Below, in pieces: positions 54,180 to 63,379 of a DNA stretch of 64,000 nucleotides; the first letter of the stretch is position 1, and each line of letters begins with the position of its first letter. A model generated the notes under the pieces. It worked only from the letters and a program-made list of their open reading frames with translations. It made no database searches and had not been told where the DNA came from. This DNA comes from CBDEVH01 sp965243565. GTDB lineage: Bacteria > Pseudomonadota > Gammaproteobacteria > Tethybacterales > Persebacteraceae. Both the position numbers and the translations under genes were made by a program. The DNA is taken from positions 186,001 through 250,000 of the forward strand of contig OZ251571.1 of NCBI GenBank assembly GCA_965243565.1, read 5' to 3'.

Positions 54180-55334
54180 TTAAATAATCATTGCTTCTAA
54201 ATTTTTAGGATAGTTGGTTATAGGTTCGTATCCTTGTTCGGTAATGATAAAGCTATCACCTACTTGTGCGCGGAAAGTTTTGGTGGCGACAGAGCCGTCA
54301 ACGGCAAAAACCATGCCGGGTTGTAATATGGTTTTATCACCAGTGACCAATTGCGGTTTTTCTAAAAAGCTAAAGCCTGTTGCTCGTCCACACCGAAAGG
54401 GGTAATCGTGTCCGGCGGACTGAATGGTTTGGGCATAGGCAGCATGAACGCTTTCGGCAGTAACGCCCGGGGCTAGTACAGCCAATGCGGCTTGTTGGCT
54501 TTTAACGGCGATGTTGTATAAATCGGCTTGGGTTTTATCGGCTATTTCACCTATCCAAAAAGTTCTGTCAAAGCCTAATTTAAACCGATGAAAATTGGTC
54601 ATGCCACAAAAACAAAGGAATACCGGCTCGCCCCGTTTCATAATACGAGTTGATGCACGATGGTGGGTTTTTACAATTTCCTTGCCTGATGCCATGATTT
54701 GTAAAAAATGAGTGTTGGGCGACATGGTTGTATTTTTATAATGGGTATTGAGTATGTCGGCGGCTTTGCGAGTGCCGGCTTGTGAGGTTGCCAATGCGAC
54801 TTCGTATTCGGCAACGCCATCACCAATGGCGTCTTTGCCGGCTTGCATCATCGCCATAGCGACTTGTCCGGCATGGCGTGCTAATTGTAGTTCTGCGGTG
54901 GTTTTTATCATGCGCATATCGGCAATAATGTCTGTGACATCACAAATTTTATCGGTGCTCAATAAGTGGTTTACGTAGGTTTGTACCATAGGCGGCATAC
55001 GGTTTGCTTCAATGCCTACCGAACGGGCATTGCCAACAGCAGCGGGTAATTCTTGCCGCCATTCGTTGCCATCACCATCATTCCACGGGGCAATGCGGTC
55101 AACTTGTGCCAATGATTGCGCAAGGGTTAAATCAATGGTTGGGGTAATTAATAAGCTATTGCCTTGTTGTGGTATGACCAAAATAGTGGGGCGACCAAAG
55201 TCCATGTGTAGGTAATCATAGTAGCCTGTTAAATAGTAAATGGTGTCTTCATCGGTGATGAGGGCAGTGTCAATAGCCGCATCGCAAAGTTTTGTCTGTA
55301 GTTGATTTATTTTTGTAGTAAGCATAAATTTCAT
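54180..55334 (-). CDS. creatinase-like M24 family hydrolase
   Basis: The protein (384 residues from the ATG at 55334; 55325 also possible) has the two-domain creatinase/prolidase layout: MDFGRPTILV and an N-terminal domain of about 150 residues, then MRMIKTTAELQLARHAG and EYEVALATSQAG at the start of the pita-bread domain. The usual five metal ligands of M24 peptidases are largely absent: only one of the two Asp is visible (GFDRTF), GHGIG reads GRATG, IEP reads VDG, and VED reads VGD. That speaks for a metal-independent, creatinase-like reaction. The substrate is unknown; the neighbouring M20D gene suggests amide or amino-acid derivatives. Confidence 0.75.
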   Translation of the reverse strand: MKFMLTTKINQLQTKLCDAAIDTALITDEDTIYYLTGYYDYLHMDFGRPTILVIPQQGNSLLITPTIDLTLAQSLAQVDRIAPWNDGDGNEWRQELPAAVGNARSVGIEANRMPPMVQTYVNHLLSTDKICDVTDIIADMRMIKTTAELQLARHAGQVAMAMMQAGKDAIGDGVAEYEVALATSQAGTRKAADILNTHYKNTTMSPNTHFLQIMASGKEIVKTHHRASTRIMKRGEPVFLCFCGMTNFHRFKLGFDRTFWIGEIADKTQADLYNIAVKSQQAALAVLAPGVTAESVHAAYAQTIQSAGHDYPFRCGRATGFSFLEKPQLVTGDKTILQPGMVFAVDGSVATKTFRAQVGDSFIITEQGYEPITNYPKNLEAMII

Positions 55335-55415
55335 AATGTCGCATATTTTTGGACTTATAACGGTCTCCGACAAGCGTGTGCGACAATAATTTATTTTATC
55401 ATACGGAGCAAAATC

Positions 55416-55802
55416 ATGGCAACTTTCATAGGCAGTATCGCATCAGCAGCATTAATTACATTAGCAACAACAGGAAATCCTGTTCCCTTACAGGCAGAAT
55501 TAGGCGGAAGTATCGTTGAATCAAGCGAAATTTCCGCCACAAAAGTATTGACGGGAGAAGAGCATTTAGCCCCTAAAGCCTTACTACTAGAGGACGGCAC
55601 TCTTATTGCTATGGTCGCCCCTACTATAACCAAAGATAACTTTGTTGTTTTTAAAAATAATGAAGTGAGGCGATTAGATGTCGGTTTTACACAAGGCACT
55701 AACATCCCTTTTTTGGTTGAAGATGTCGCAGCGGTAACGGATGGTGGTGCTTCTATTATTGAGCAAATTGGTCATTGGTTCGAAAATCTTTTTGTAAAAT
55801 AA
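55416..55802 (+). CDS. hypothetical 128-residue protein
   Basis: I do not recognise this protein. It begins MATFIGSIASAALITLATT, a hydrophobic start that could be a weak signal or membrane segment, followed by a mixed alpha/beta-like body (LLLEDGTLIAMVAP, FVVFKNNEVRRLDVGF) and an amphipathic C-terminus (IEQIGHWFENLF). CGGAG 7 nt before the ATG supports this start over the upstream frame opening at 55302. It is alone on its strand between the M24 gene and the CoA-transferase gene. The DGTLIA and NEVRRL segments read like paired beta strands. Confidence 0.7.
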   Translation: MATFIGSIASAALITLATTGNPVPLQAELGGSIVESSEISATKVLTGEEHLAPKALLLEDGTLIAMVAPTITKDNFVVFKNNEVRRLDVGFTQGTNIPFLVEDVAAVTDGGASIIEQIGHWFENLFVK

Positions 55803-55817
55803 TTTATTCACTAACGG

Positions 55818-56975
55818 CTAAGTAATTGTAGTAGATAGACGATAGGTTTTTTTAATCTCATCGGTATGTTCTCCAAGATTGGGAGATGGTCTATCCATAA
55901 CCAACGTAGTATCCGACAATTGTAATGGGGCGCGCACGGTTGGAACACCATCAATTTTGTGTGCCATTTGTCGATGAATCACTTGTGGATGCGCAAACGC
56001 CTCGGCAATGGTATTGACTCCAGCGACGGGAACATCGACCAATTGTGCTTGATGGATAAAGTTATCGCGCTGCCATTGTTGCGTTTTTTCGCTTAGTAAT
56101 GCACTTAACGCTGTTTGATTTTTGACGCGCTGAGCGTTATCAATAAACCGTTCATCGCTTACAACGTGCGGTAATTCCAGCAACTTGCACAAGGCAGCGA
56201 ACTGCCGATTATTACCAACGGCAACAATGACGTTGCCATCGGCTGTTGGCAATGATTGATAAGGTGCGATGTTGGGGTGGTTGTTGCCCATACGCTGTGG
56301 TGATTTGCCAGTGCTAAGGTAGTTCATGGCTTGGTTTGCCATGACTCCCACCATACTATCGAGCAATGCGACATCAATATGTTGCCCTTTGCCGCTTGTT
56401 TGTTTTTGTAATAAGGCGGACTGAATACCAATAATGCCGTATAAAGCGGTAAAAATATCGGCAAAAGCAACGCCCATTTTTTGTCCTTCACCGTCTGCCT
56501 CACCTGTTACCGACATAATACCACCAGCGGCTTGGGCTAAAAAGTCGTAGCCCGGAAAAGCAGCATAAGGACCGTCTTGCCCAAAACCACTGACCGAACA
56601 ATAGATGAGTTGAGGTTGCTGTTTTGCCAATGTTTTATAATCCAAGCCAAATTTTTGTAATGCACCTACTCTAAAATTTTCGATGACTATATCGGCTTGG
56701 GCGATGAGTTTTTTGACGTTTTGTAAGTCTGTATCGACTTTTAAATTAGCGATAAATGATTGCTTGCCGCGATTACAACAATGAAAATAAGCGGCGTTTT
56801 TTTGTCCGTGCCGTTCTATATAGGGCGGTCCCCATTGTCTGGTTTCATCGCCTTCGGGCGACTCTATTTTAATAACTGTTGCGCCTAAATCGGCAAGGGT
56901 TTGTCCAATCCATGGACCTGCCAGTACCCGAGCCAGTTCAATGACGGTAATGCCTTTTAATGGAGGAGATGTCAA
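55818..56975 (-). CDS. CaiB/BaiF family (class III) CoA-transferase
   Basis: The 385-residue protein shows class III CoA-transferase motifs: GITVIELARVLAGPWIGQ, LADLGATVIKIESPEGDE, NFRVGALQKFGLDY, YCSVSGFGQDGPYA and QHIDVALLDSM with its Asp. It starts inside the gcdH stop (ATGA). Pairing with glutaryl-CoA dehydrogenase suggests succinyl-CoA:glutarate CoA-transfer, as in human SUGCT and bacterial relatives, so that glutarate could be activated and then oxidised. That substrate is inference. Confidence 0.87.
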   Translation of the reverse strand: MTSPPLKGITVIELARVLAGPWIGQTLADLGATVIKIESPEGDETRQWGPPYIERHGQKNAAYFHCCNRGKQSFIANLKVDTDLQNVKKLIAQADIVIENFRVGALQKFGLDYKTLAKQQPQLIYCSVSGFGQDGPYAAFPGYDFLAQAAGGIMSVTGEADGEGQKMGVAFADIFTALYGIIGIQSALLQKQTSGKGQHIDVALLDSMVGVMANQAMNYLSTGKSPQRMGNNHPNIAPYQSLPTADGNVIVAVGNNRQFAALCKLLELPHVVSDERFIDNAQRVKNQTALSALLSEKTQQWQRDNFIHQAQLVDVPVAGVNTIAEAFAHPQVIHRQMAHKIDGVPTVRAPLQLSDTTLVMDRPSPNLGEHTDEIKKTYRLSTTIT

Positions 56976-58153
56976 AATGCAGACAGTCCAGTTTGTGCCC
57001 GTCCCAAAATAAGGGTATGGGCGTCATGTGTGCCTTCGTAAGTATTGACTGTTTCGAGATTCATCATGTGGCGTATGACTCCATAAGCCTCGCTAATACC
57101 ATTGGCACCGTGCATATCGCGTGCTGTTCTGGCAATATCCAACGATTTTCCGCAATTATTGCGTTTGATAATCGAAATCATTGAGGGTGTTATTTGTCCG
57201 TTATCAAATAAACGCCCAACCCGTAAACAAGCTTGCAAGCCTAAGGTAATTTCTGTTTGCATGTCCACCAATTTTTTTTGAAACAATTGTGTTTGTGCCA
57301 ATGGGCGTTTAAATTGTATGCGGTCAAGTCCATAGTTGTGGGCTGCAAACCAACAAAATTCAGCCGCCCCTAATACGCCCCAAGCAATGCCGTAACGTGC
57401 TCGGTTTAGGCAGTTGAAAACACTGCGCATGCCTTTGGCATTGGGCAGCATGGCATCAAAACCAACACAGACATTGTTTAAAATAATTTCGCCAGTAATA
57501 GAAGCACGCAAACTCCATTTGCCAGTAATAGCAGGCATTGATAACCCTGGCGTGTTGCGATTCACCAAAAACCCACGAACAGCGTTATTGTCGTCTTCTA
57601 GGCGTGCCCATACCAACGCAACATCGGCAATGGGGCTATTGCTAATCCACATTTTTGCACCGTTTAACACATACCCTGATTCCGTTTTTTTGGCGGTGGT
57701 TGCCATCGCCCCAGCGTCTGTTCCGGCATTGGGTTCGGTCAACCCAAAACAACCGATTAACGTGCCTTGTGCCAGTGGCGGGAGGTATTGCTGTTGTTGT
57801 TCGGCAGAGCCGTATTCGGCAATGGGAAACATCACCAAACTAGACTGCACCGAAAACAGGGATCGATAGCCACTATCCACGCGTTCGATTTCGCGGGCAG
57901 CCAAGCCATACCCCACATAACCAATTCCGGCACCGTGTTTTTCGGGGGGCAATGTCATGCCCAATAACCCCATTTTCCCCATCGATTCAAATATCTGTCT
58001 ATCACTTATTTCGTTGCGAAAATCATCGGTAATACGAGGTGCAAGCACTTCTTGTGCAAACGCTTGTGTACTGTCTTTGATGTGTTTTTCTTCTTCGCTC
58101 AATTGTTCAGTGAGTAAAAAAGGATCTTGCCAATTATCGTAAAAATCTGTCAT
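56972..58153 (-). CDS. gcdH: glutaryl-CoA dehydrogenase
   Basis: The 393-residue acyl-CoA dehydrogenase matches the glutaryl-CoA branch: GYGLAAREIERVDSGYRS, FGLTEPNAGTDAGAM, KMWISNSPIADVALVWA, RYGIAWGVLGAAEFCW, and VNTYEGTHDAHTLILGRA with the catalytic Glu. GcdH oxidises and decarboxylates glutaryl-CoA to crotonyl-CoA, a step of lysine and tryptophan breakdown. It is followed by the CoA-transferase gene with a 4-nt overlap. Confidence 0.92.
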   Translation of the reverse strand: MTDFYDNWQDPFLLTEQLSEEEKHIKDSTQAFAQEVLAPRITDDFRNEISDRQIFESMGKMGLLGMTLPPEKHGAGIGYVGYGLAAREIERVDSGYRSLFSVQSSLVMFPIAEYGSAEQQQQYLPPLAQGTLIGCFGLTEPNAGTDAGAMATTAKKTESGYVLNGAKMWISNSPIADVALVWARLEDDNNAVRGFLVNRNTPGLSMPAITGKWSLRASITGEIILNNVCVGFDAMLPNAKGMRSVFNCLNRARYGIAWGVLGAAEFCWFAAHNYGLDRIQFKRPLAQTQLFQKKLVDMQTEITLGLQACLRVGRLFDNGQITPSMISIIKRNNCGKSLDIARTARDMHGANGISEAYGVIRHMMNLETVNTYEGTHDAHTLILGRAQTGLSAF

Positions 58154-58289
58154 ATTAACTGCTCATTATATAGATATTCAGACAACAGATAAAAAAAGGT
58201 GATTTTTAATCTTATGCGTTTAGTGTGGTAATATCGAGTTTCTATTTGCCTACGGCAAGTATTTTATAAGAGTAAGAGGAGAATATAAC

Positions 58290-59879
58290 ATGACATCAAA
58301 ATACGATGATTTAAAATTAGACGTTGATTTGCTAAAAAAAGACGCTACCAAACTATCGCGCCGCCGCTTTATTCAAGGTGCCGCTGCTGCTGGTATAGCG
58401 ATTCCATTGGCATCTTCATTTTTTACTGACGTACATGCTGCAACGCCAAAATCGGGCGGTATTATGCGTGTTGGTATTGACGGTGGAAGTCCGAGTGACT
58501 CAATTGATCCCGCACTTTGTACCAACAATACTTGTTTAATAGTATTACGTCAATGGGGCGATACGCTAACGCGTGTTCTGCCCAATGGTGATGTTGTCGG
58601 TCGTATGGCATCGTCATTTGAAGCAGCAGATGGCAAAGGTGCAAAATGGCTATTTCGTTTGTTAAAAGGCAATACCTTTAGCAATGGCAAATCAGTCACA
58701 CCAGAAGATGTGGTCACCACCTTAAAACGCCATAGTGATGAAAATTCAAAATCAGGTGCTTTGGGCATTATGCGTTCTATTACCAATATTGCCAAAGAAG
58801 GCGACGATGGTGTCATGGTTACACTCGACGGTCCAAACGCCGACTTTCCTTATTTAATGTCTGATTACCATTTGGTAATTCAGCCTGCCGATGCCAGAGC
58901 CGATGCCCCAATTGGTAGCGGTCCTTATATCCTAAAAGAAACCGACCACGGAGTGCGTTATTTTTCCGAAAGAAACCCAAATTACAGCGGTCAAGCAGGT
59001 TATGCTGATGGTATTGAAACATTAGTTATTAACGATACAACAGCACGTATATCGGCACTAACCACCGGCGAAGTCAACATGGTTTCTCGTGTGGACACCA
59101 AATTGGTTGCACCACTTAGTAAAGTCAGCGGTGTTAATATTGAAAACGTACCCGGTCGTGGCCATTATGTCTTTATTTGTCATACCAACACGGCACCATT
59201 TGACAACAACGACCTACGTAACTCCCTAAAACATGCCATTGATCGTGAAGATCTCGTTAAACGCATATTAAACGGTTATGGTAGTGTCGGCAATGACTTT
59301 CCTATTAATTCTTCTTATCCGCTATTTGCTGATGATATTCCACAAAGAGCCTACGACCCTGATAAAGCGCGTCATCTCTACAAACGCTCCGGACACAGCG
59401 GCAGTGTGGTACTACGTGTGGCAGACAACGCCTTCCCTGGTGCTGTTGATGCAGCAACATTATTCCAAAACCATGCCAAAGCAGCAGGCATTAACCTAGA
59501 AATTAAGCGTGAGCCTAATGATGGTTATTGGTCGAATGTTTGGAATGTCCAACCATTCTGTGCCTCTTATTGGAGTGGTCGCCCAGTGCAAGATCAAATG
59601 TACAGCGTCGCTTATAAATCTGATGCCGACTGGAACGACACCAAGTGGAAACGTCCTAAGTTTGACCAAGTATTAATTCAAGCCCGTAGCGAATTAGACC
59701 TAAACAAGCGTCGTGATCTTTATCGCGAAATGGCTTACATGGTACGCGATGATGGTGGTGCTATTATCCCAATGTTTAACGATTGGGTTGATGCAACCCG
59801 TGGCGTTGGTGGTTATGTCAAAGATTCTAACGACAAACTTAGCAACAGTTACGCTCCTATTGAGTCTTGGTTATTGTAA
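58290..59879 (+). CDS. peptide-type ABC substrate-binding protein with Tat signal
   Basis: The 529-residue exported protein has a twin-arginine signal (LSRRRFIQGAAAAGIAIPL, cleavage probably after VHA) followed by an SBP_bac_5 body: DGGSPSDSIDPAL, DVVTTLKRH, IGSGPYILKETDHG and NPNYSG. The family binds peptides, nickel or other solutes; the specificity is not evident. AGGAG lies 10 nt before the ATG. It is the first gene of a four-gene transporter operon followed by a phosphodiesterase gene. Confidence 0.9.
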   Translation: MTSKYDDLKLDVDLLKKDATKLSRRRFIQGAAAAGIAIPLASSFFTDVHAATPKSGGIMRVGIDGGSPSDSIDPALCTNNTCLIVLRQWGDTLTRVLPNGDVVGRMASSFEAADGKGAKWLFRLLKGNTFSNGKSVTPEDVVTTLKRHSDENSKSGALGIMRSITNIAKEGDDGVMVTLDGPNADFPYLMSDYHLVIQPADARADAPIGSGPYILKETDHGVRYFSERNPNYSGQAGYADGIETLVINDTTARISALTTGEVNMVSRVDTKLVAPLSKVSGVNIENVPGRGHYVFICHTNTAPFDNNDLRNSLKHAIDREDLVKRILNGYGSVGNDFPINSSYPLFADDIPQRAYDPDKARHLYKRSGHSGSVVLRVADNAFPGAVDAATLFQNHAKAAGINLEIKREPNDGYWSNVWNVQPFCASYWSGRPVQDQMYSVAYKSDADWNDTKWKRPKFDQVLIQARSELDLNKRRDLYREMAYMVRDDGGAIIPMFNDWVDATRGVGGYVKDSNDKLSNSYAPIESWLL

Positions 59880-59930
59880 CTAATACAATTTTACTAGTAT
59901 AGTATTTTGTTAATTAAAAAAGGATAAGGT

Positions 59931-60890
59931 GTGTCAGAACTAACGCATCTTATCCTTCGTCGTTTGTGTTTTGCTGTGTTTGCACTATTTGGTGCATCAC
60001 TATTAATCTTTTTAGGCACCAATATATTACCGGGCGATGTTGCCCAAGCGATATTAGGGCAGTCGGCAACACCTGAAGCCCTAGCCAATATTCGCAAAGA
60101 ACTCGGTCTAAACGAACCCGCTGTAACCCGTTACTTCAAGTGGTTATTTGCTATTTTACAAGGTGATTTAGGACACTCCTTATCCAACCAACTATCCGTC
60201 TCCGACATGATAAGTGGGCGGTTGGGCAATACTTTTTTTCTGGCAATGGTCGCCGCTTTGGTCGCCACGCCATTGGCGTTGGTATTGGGTTTAATCGCCG
60301 CTCGTTTTCACGACCGTTGGCCCGATAAATTATTATCATCCACCACCTTGGCAGCAATATCATTACCAGAATTTTTTATTGCGTATGTATTTTTATTATT
60401 ATTTTCGGTACAGTTGGGATGGTTGCCATCACTGTCAAAAATCACTCCAAACATGGATTTTTTCGACAAACTGCGTTCGGTCATACTACCCGCATCAACT
60501 TTAACACTGGTGGTACTGGCACACATGATGCGTATGACTCGTGCCGCTGTATTAAACGTTATGTCGGCACCGTATATCGAAACCGCTCGCCTAAAAGGCG
60601 TGCCATTACGAAAAGTTATTTTTCGCCATGCTTTTCCCAATGCCATTGCCCCTGTCGTTAACGTAGTTGTTTTAAATTTAGCGTATTTGGTGGTCGGTGT
60701 GGTTGTGGTCGAAGTCATATTTGTTTATCCGGGCTTAGGCCAGCTCATGGTTGACAATGTCGCCAAACGCGATATTCCAGTAGTACAAGCATGTGGCTTA
60801 ATATTTGCGGCAACCTATATCTTTTTAAACATGTTTGCTGACATCATATCGGTCGCCAGTGATCCAAAACTACGTCATCCTAAGGCATAA
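59931..60890 (+). CDS. ABC transporter permease, DppB type
   Basis: The 319-residue permease has six membrane segments, the N-terminal FLGTNILPGDVAQ-ILG pattern of DppB-type subunits, and the EAA loop ETARLKGVPLRKVIFRHAFPN. The frame starts at GTG 59931 with AAGGATAAGG directly upstream. It forms the inner-membrane channel with the next permease. Confidence 0.9.
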   Translation: MSELTHLILRRLCFAVFALFGASLLIFLGTNILPGDVAQAILGQSATPEALANIRKELGLNEPAVTRYFKWLFAILQGDLGHSLSNQLSVSDMISGRLGNTFFLAMVAALVATPLALVLGLIAARFHDRWPDKLLSSTTLAAISLPEFFIAYVFLLLFSVQLGWLPSLSKITPNMDFFDKLRSVILPASTLTLVVLAHMMRMTRAAVLNVMSAPYIETARLKGVPLRKVIFRHAFPNAIAPVVNVVVLNLAYLVVGVVVVEVIFVYPGLGQLMVDNVAKRDIPVVQACGLIFAATYIFLNMFADIISVASDPKLRHPKA

Positions 60891-60895
60891 ATAGT

Positions 60896-61717
60896 ATGAC
60901 ATCAATCAGACATTTGCCTTTCATCCCTATTTTAGGGGGTATTATTGTTGCCATATTTCTTTTTGCAGCACTTTTTGCACCGTATCTTGCTCCTTATGGT
61001 GTCAGTGAATCAGTGGGCGAAGCATGGGAAGAAAGTTCAAAACAATTTTTATTAGGCACCGATAATCTCGGGCGTGATATGTTATCTCGTTTAATCTATG
61101 GTGCGCGTACCACCATATCCATTGCTTTTTCTGCCACTCTATTATCGTTTTTTGTGGGTGCGTTGGGAGGCTTATTAGCAGCAGCCAAACGTGGTTGGAT
61201 TGATTCGGTGCTATCACGCACTGTCGATTTATTGTTATCATTCCCTCCGTTAATTTTTGGTTTGGTTCTATTATCGGTCGTGCCAATCAATACCTTCTCG
61301 CTCATCGTCATCATGGCATTTTTAGACTTTACGCGGGTATTTCGCATTAGTCGTGCGTCATCGTTATCAGTGGTTACCTCTGACTTTTATGAAGCAGCAA
61401 AACTACGTGGTGAAAAAACACTTTATTTATTGCGTCGCGAAATGCTGCCTAATATAATGCCGCCGTTATTGGCTGAATTTGGCTTGCGATTCAGCTTTAT
61501 GATTTTATTTTTAAGCTCACTCAGCTTTTTAGGCTTGGGTGTGCAACCACCCGAAGCCGATTGGGGCAGTATGGTAAAAGAAAACAAAGACGGCATTGCC
61601 TTTGGCATTACCGCATCGTTAATACCCGCTATCGTTATTGCTAGTTTAACTGTATCGGTAAACTTAGTGGTCGATGGTTTGGTCAATAAAGTCATCAGAG
61701 GAGATCAGCATGGTTGA
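60896..61717 (+). CDS. ABC transporter permease, DppC type
   Basis: The 273-residue permease has the DppC marks: FLLGTDNLGRDMLSRLIYGARTT near residue 43 and the EAA loop EAAKLRGEKTLYLLRREMLPN. It starts 5 nt after the DppB-type gene, and its end overlaps the ATPase start by 8 nt. Confidence 0.9.
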   Translation: MTSIRHLPFIPILGGIIVAIFLFAALFAPYLAPYGVSESVGEAWEESSKQFLLGTDNLGRDMLSRLIYGARTTISIAFSATLLSFFVGALGGLLAAAKRGWIDSVLSRTVDLLLSFPPLIFGLVLLSVVPINTFSLIVIMAFLDFTRVFRISRASSLSVVTSDFYEAAKLRGEKTLYLLRREMLPNIMPPLLAEFGLRFSFMILFLSSLSFLGLGVQPPEADWGSMVKENKDGIAFGITASLIPAIVIASLTVSVNLVVDGLVNKVIRGDQHG

Positions 61718-63368
61718 ATCTGAAGTGAATAACGCAGAACCCATATTATTAGAAATAAATAATCTACACGTAACGGCATTTTCGCCGACGACAGGTGAGG
61801 CAACCGAATTGGTACGTGGAGTATCACTTAAACTACAAGAAAGTCGAACATTGGGACTCATTGGCGAATCAGGTGCCGGTAAATCGACCATTGGGTTAGC
61901 AGCATTGGCTTATGGGCGTGGCGGTTGTGAGATAACTGACGGTCAGATCTTGCTCAATGGCGTTGATTTATGCAAACTAAACGAAGAAGGAAAGCGTAAA
62001 AAACGTGGGGGAATCGTCTCCTATGTAGCCCAATCTGCGGCAGCGGCATTTAACCCCAGCTTTCGTCTTGAAGACCAAATTTTAGAATCCGTTAAAATGC
62101 AAAGCGATATGTCCGTTGCCGAAGCACGTGAGCGTATGATATCGTTATTTATTCAAATTGGCTTGCCAGAACCCGAAACATTTGGTCGCAAATACCCTCA
62201 TCAAGCCTCTGGTGGACAATTACAACGTGCGATGACAGCAATGGCATTAATCTGTCGCCCCAAACTGGTGGTATTTGATGAACCCACCACCGCTTTAGAC
62301 GTTACCACGCAGTTAGACGTATTAGCCGCCATTAAAAAAGTCATCCGTGAAGAAAAAACCGCAGCCCTATACATATCACACGACTTAGCCGTCGTTGCTC
62401 AAATTGCAGATGACATCCTCGTATTACGTTACGGTGAAGAAGTCGAATACGGCGATACCGCATCGCTCATCGTCCAGCCCAAGCAAGACTACACCAGCCG
62501 TTTATTAGCGGTGCGACATGTTTTTAAAGAAACCAAGCCTGCTGGACCTGAATCTATCCCATTATTAAAACTTGATAATATATCGGCATCCTATGGCGGT
62601 AGCGACACGCTTGTCGTTAAAAACATAACCGCCGACTTACACATTGGGCGTACCTTAGCCGTGGTTGGTGAATCTGGCAGTGGCAAATCAACATTAGCAC
62701 GGATAATCACCGGACTATTACCGCCCGTAGAAGGGTGTATTGAGTTTAATGGCGAGACACTCTCACCCGCATTGGCAGGGCGAAGCAACACCCATATACG
62801 ACAATTACAAATGATTCACCAAAGCCCAGACACCGCTTTGAACCCGCGCAATACCGTACGTGAAATCATCGGTCGGGTGCTAACCCTATGTGGCAATGTT
62901 AAAGGCAAAGATCTCAACAATCGTTTGTGTGAGATGATGGAACAAGTCGAACTTGAACAATACCTACTAGAACGCCGTCCACCACAGTTATCAGGAGGCC
63001 AAAAACAGCGAATAGCCATTGCTCGTGCATTGGCAACCAACCCTAAATTAATCATCTGTGACGAAGCCACATCGGCACTAGACCCATTAGTAGCAGATGG
63101 TATTTTGCGATTATTATTACGCCTACAAGCAGATAAAGGCGTTTCTTATTTATTTATTACGCATGATATTTCTACGGTAAGGGCAATTGCTGACGATATT
63201 TTAGTCATGCAACATGGCAAAGCCGTTGCTTTTGGTGACCGTGCCACTGTACTAAACCCACCACACGACCCCTATACTGAATTATTACTAGCATCTACTC
63301 CACAAATGCGTCCGGGTTGGCTAGAAGAAGCATTGGCATCACGGCGGATGGAATCAGCAGGAATGTAA
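61710..63368 (+). CDS. fused double ABC ATPase, DppD-DppF type
   Basis: The protein (552 residues from the ATG at 61710, which has AGAGGAGA 5 nt upstream) joins two complete oligopeptide-type ATPase domains. The first has GESGAGKSTI, signature ASGGQLQR and VVFDEPTTALD. The second has GESGSGKSTL, signature LSGGQKQR and IICDEATSALD. In many bacteria these are separate DppD and DppF proteins; here one chain would supply both sites. The in-frame opening at 61674 is inside the permease gene and less likely. Confidence 0.92.
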   Translation: MVESEVNNAEPILLEINNLHVTAFSPTTGEATELVRGVSLKLQESRTLGLIGESGAGKSTIGLAALAYGRGGCEITDGQILLNGVDLCKLNEEGKRKKRGGIVSYVAQSAAAAFNPSFRLEDQILESVKMQSDMSVAEARERMISLFIQIGLPEPETFGRKYPHQASGGQLQRAMTAMALICRPKLVVFDEPTTALDVTTQLDVLAAIKKVIREEKTAALYISHDLAVVAQIADDILVLRYGEEVEYGDTASLIVQPKQDYTSRLLAVRHVFKETKPAGPESIPLLKLDNISASYGGSDTLVVKNITADLHIGRTLAVVGESGSGKSTLARIITGLLPPVEGCIEFNGETLSPALAGRSNTHIRQLQMIHQSPDTALNPRNTVREIIGRVLTLCGNVKGKDLNNRLCEMMEQVELEQYLLERRPPQLSGGQKQRIAIARALATNPKLIICDEATSALDPLVADGILRLLLRLQADKGVSYLFITHDISTVRAIADDILVMQHGKAVAFGDRATVLNPPHDPYTELLLASTPQMRPGWLEEALASRRMESAGM

Positions 63369-63379
63369 TCCAAGCAAGG

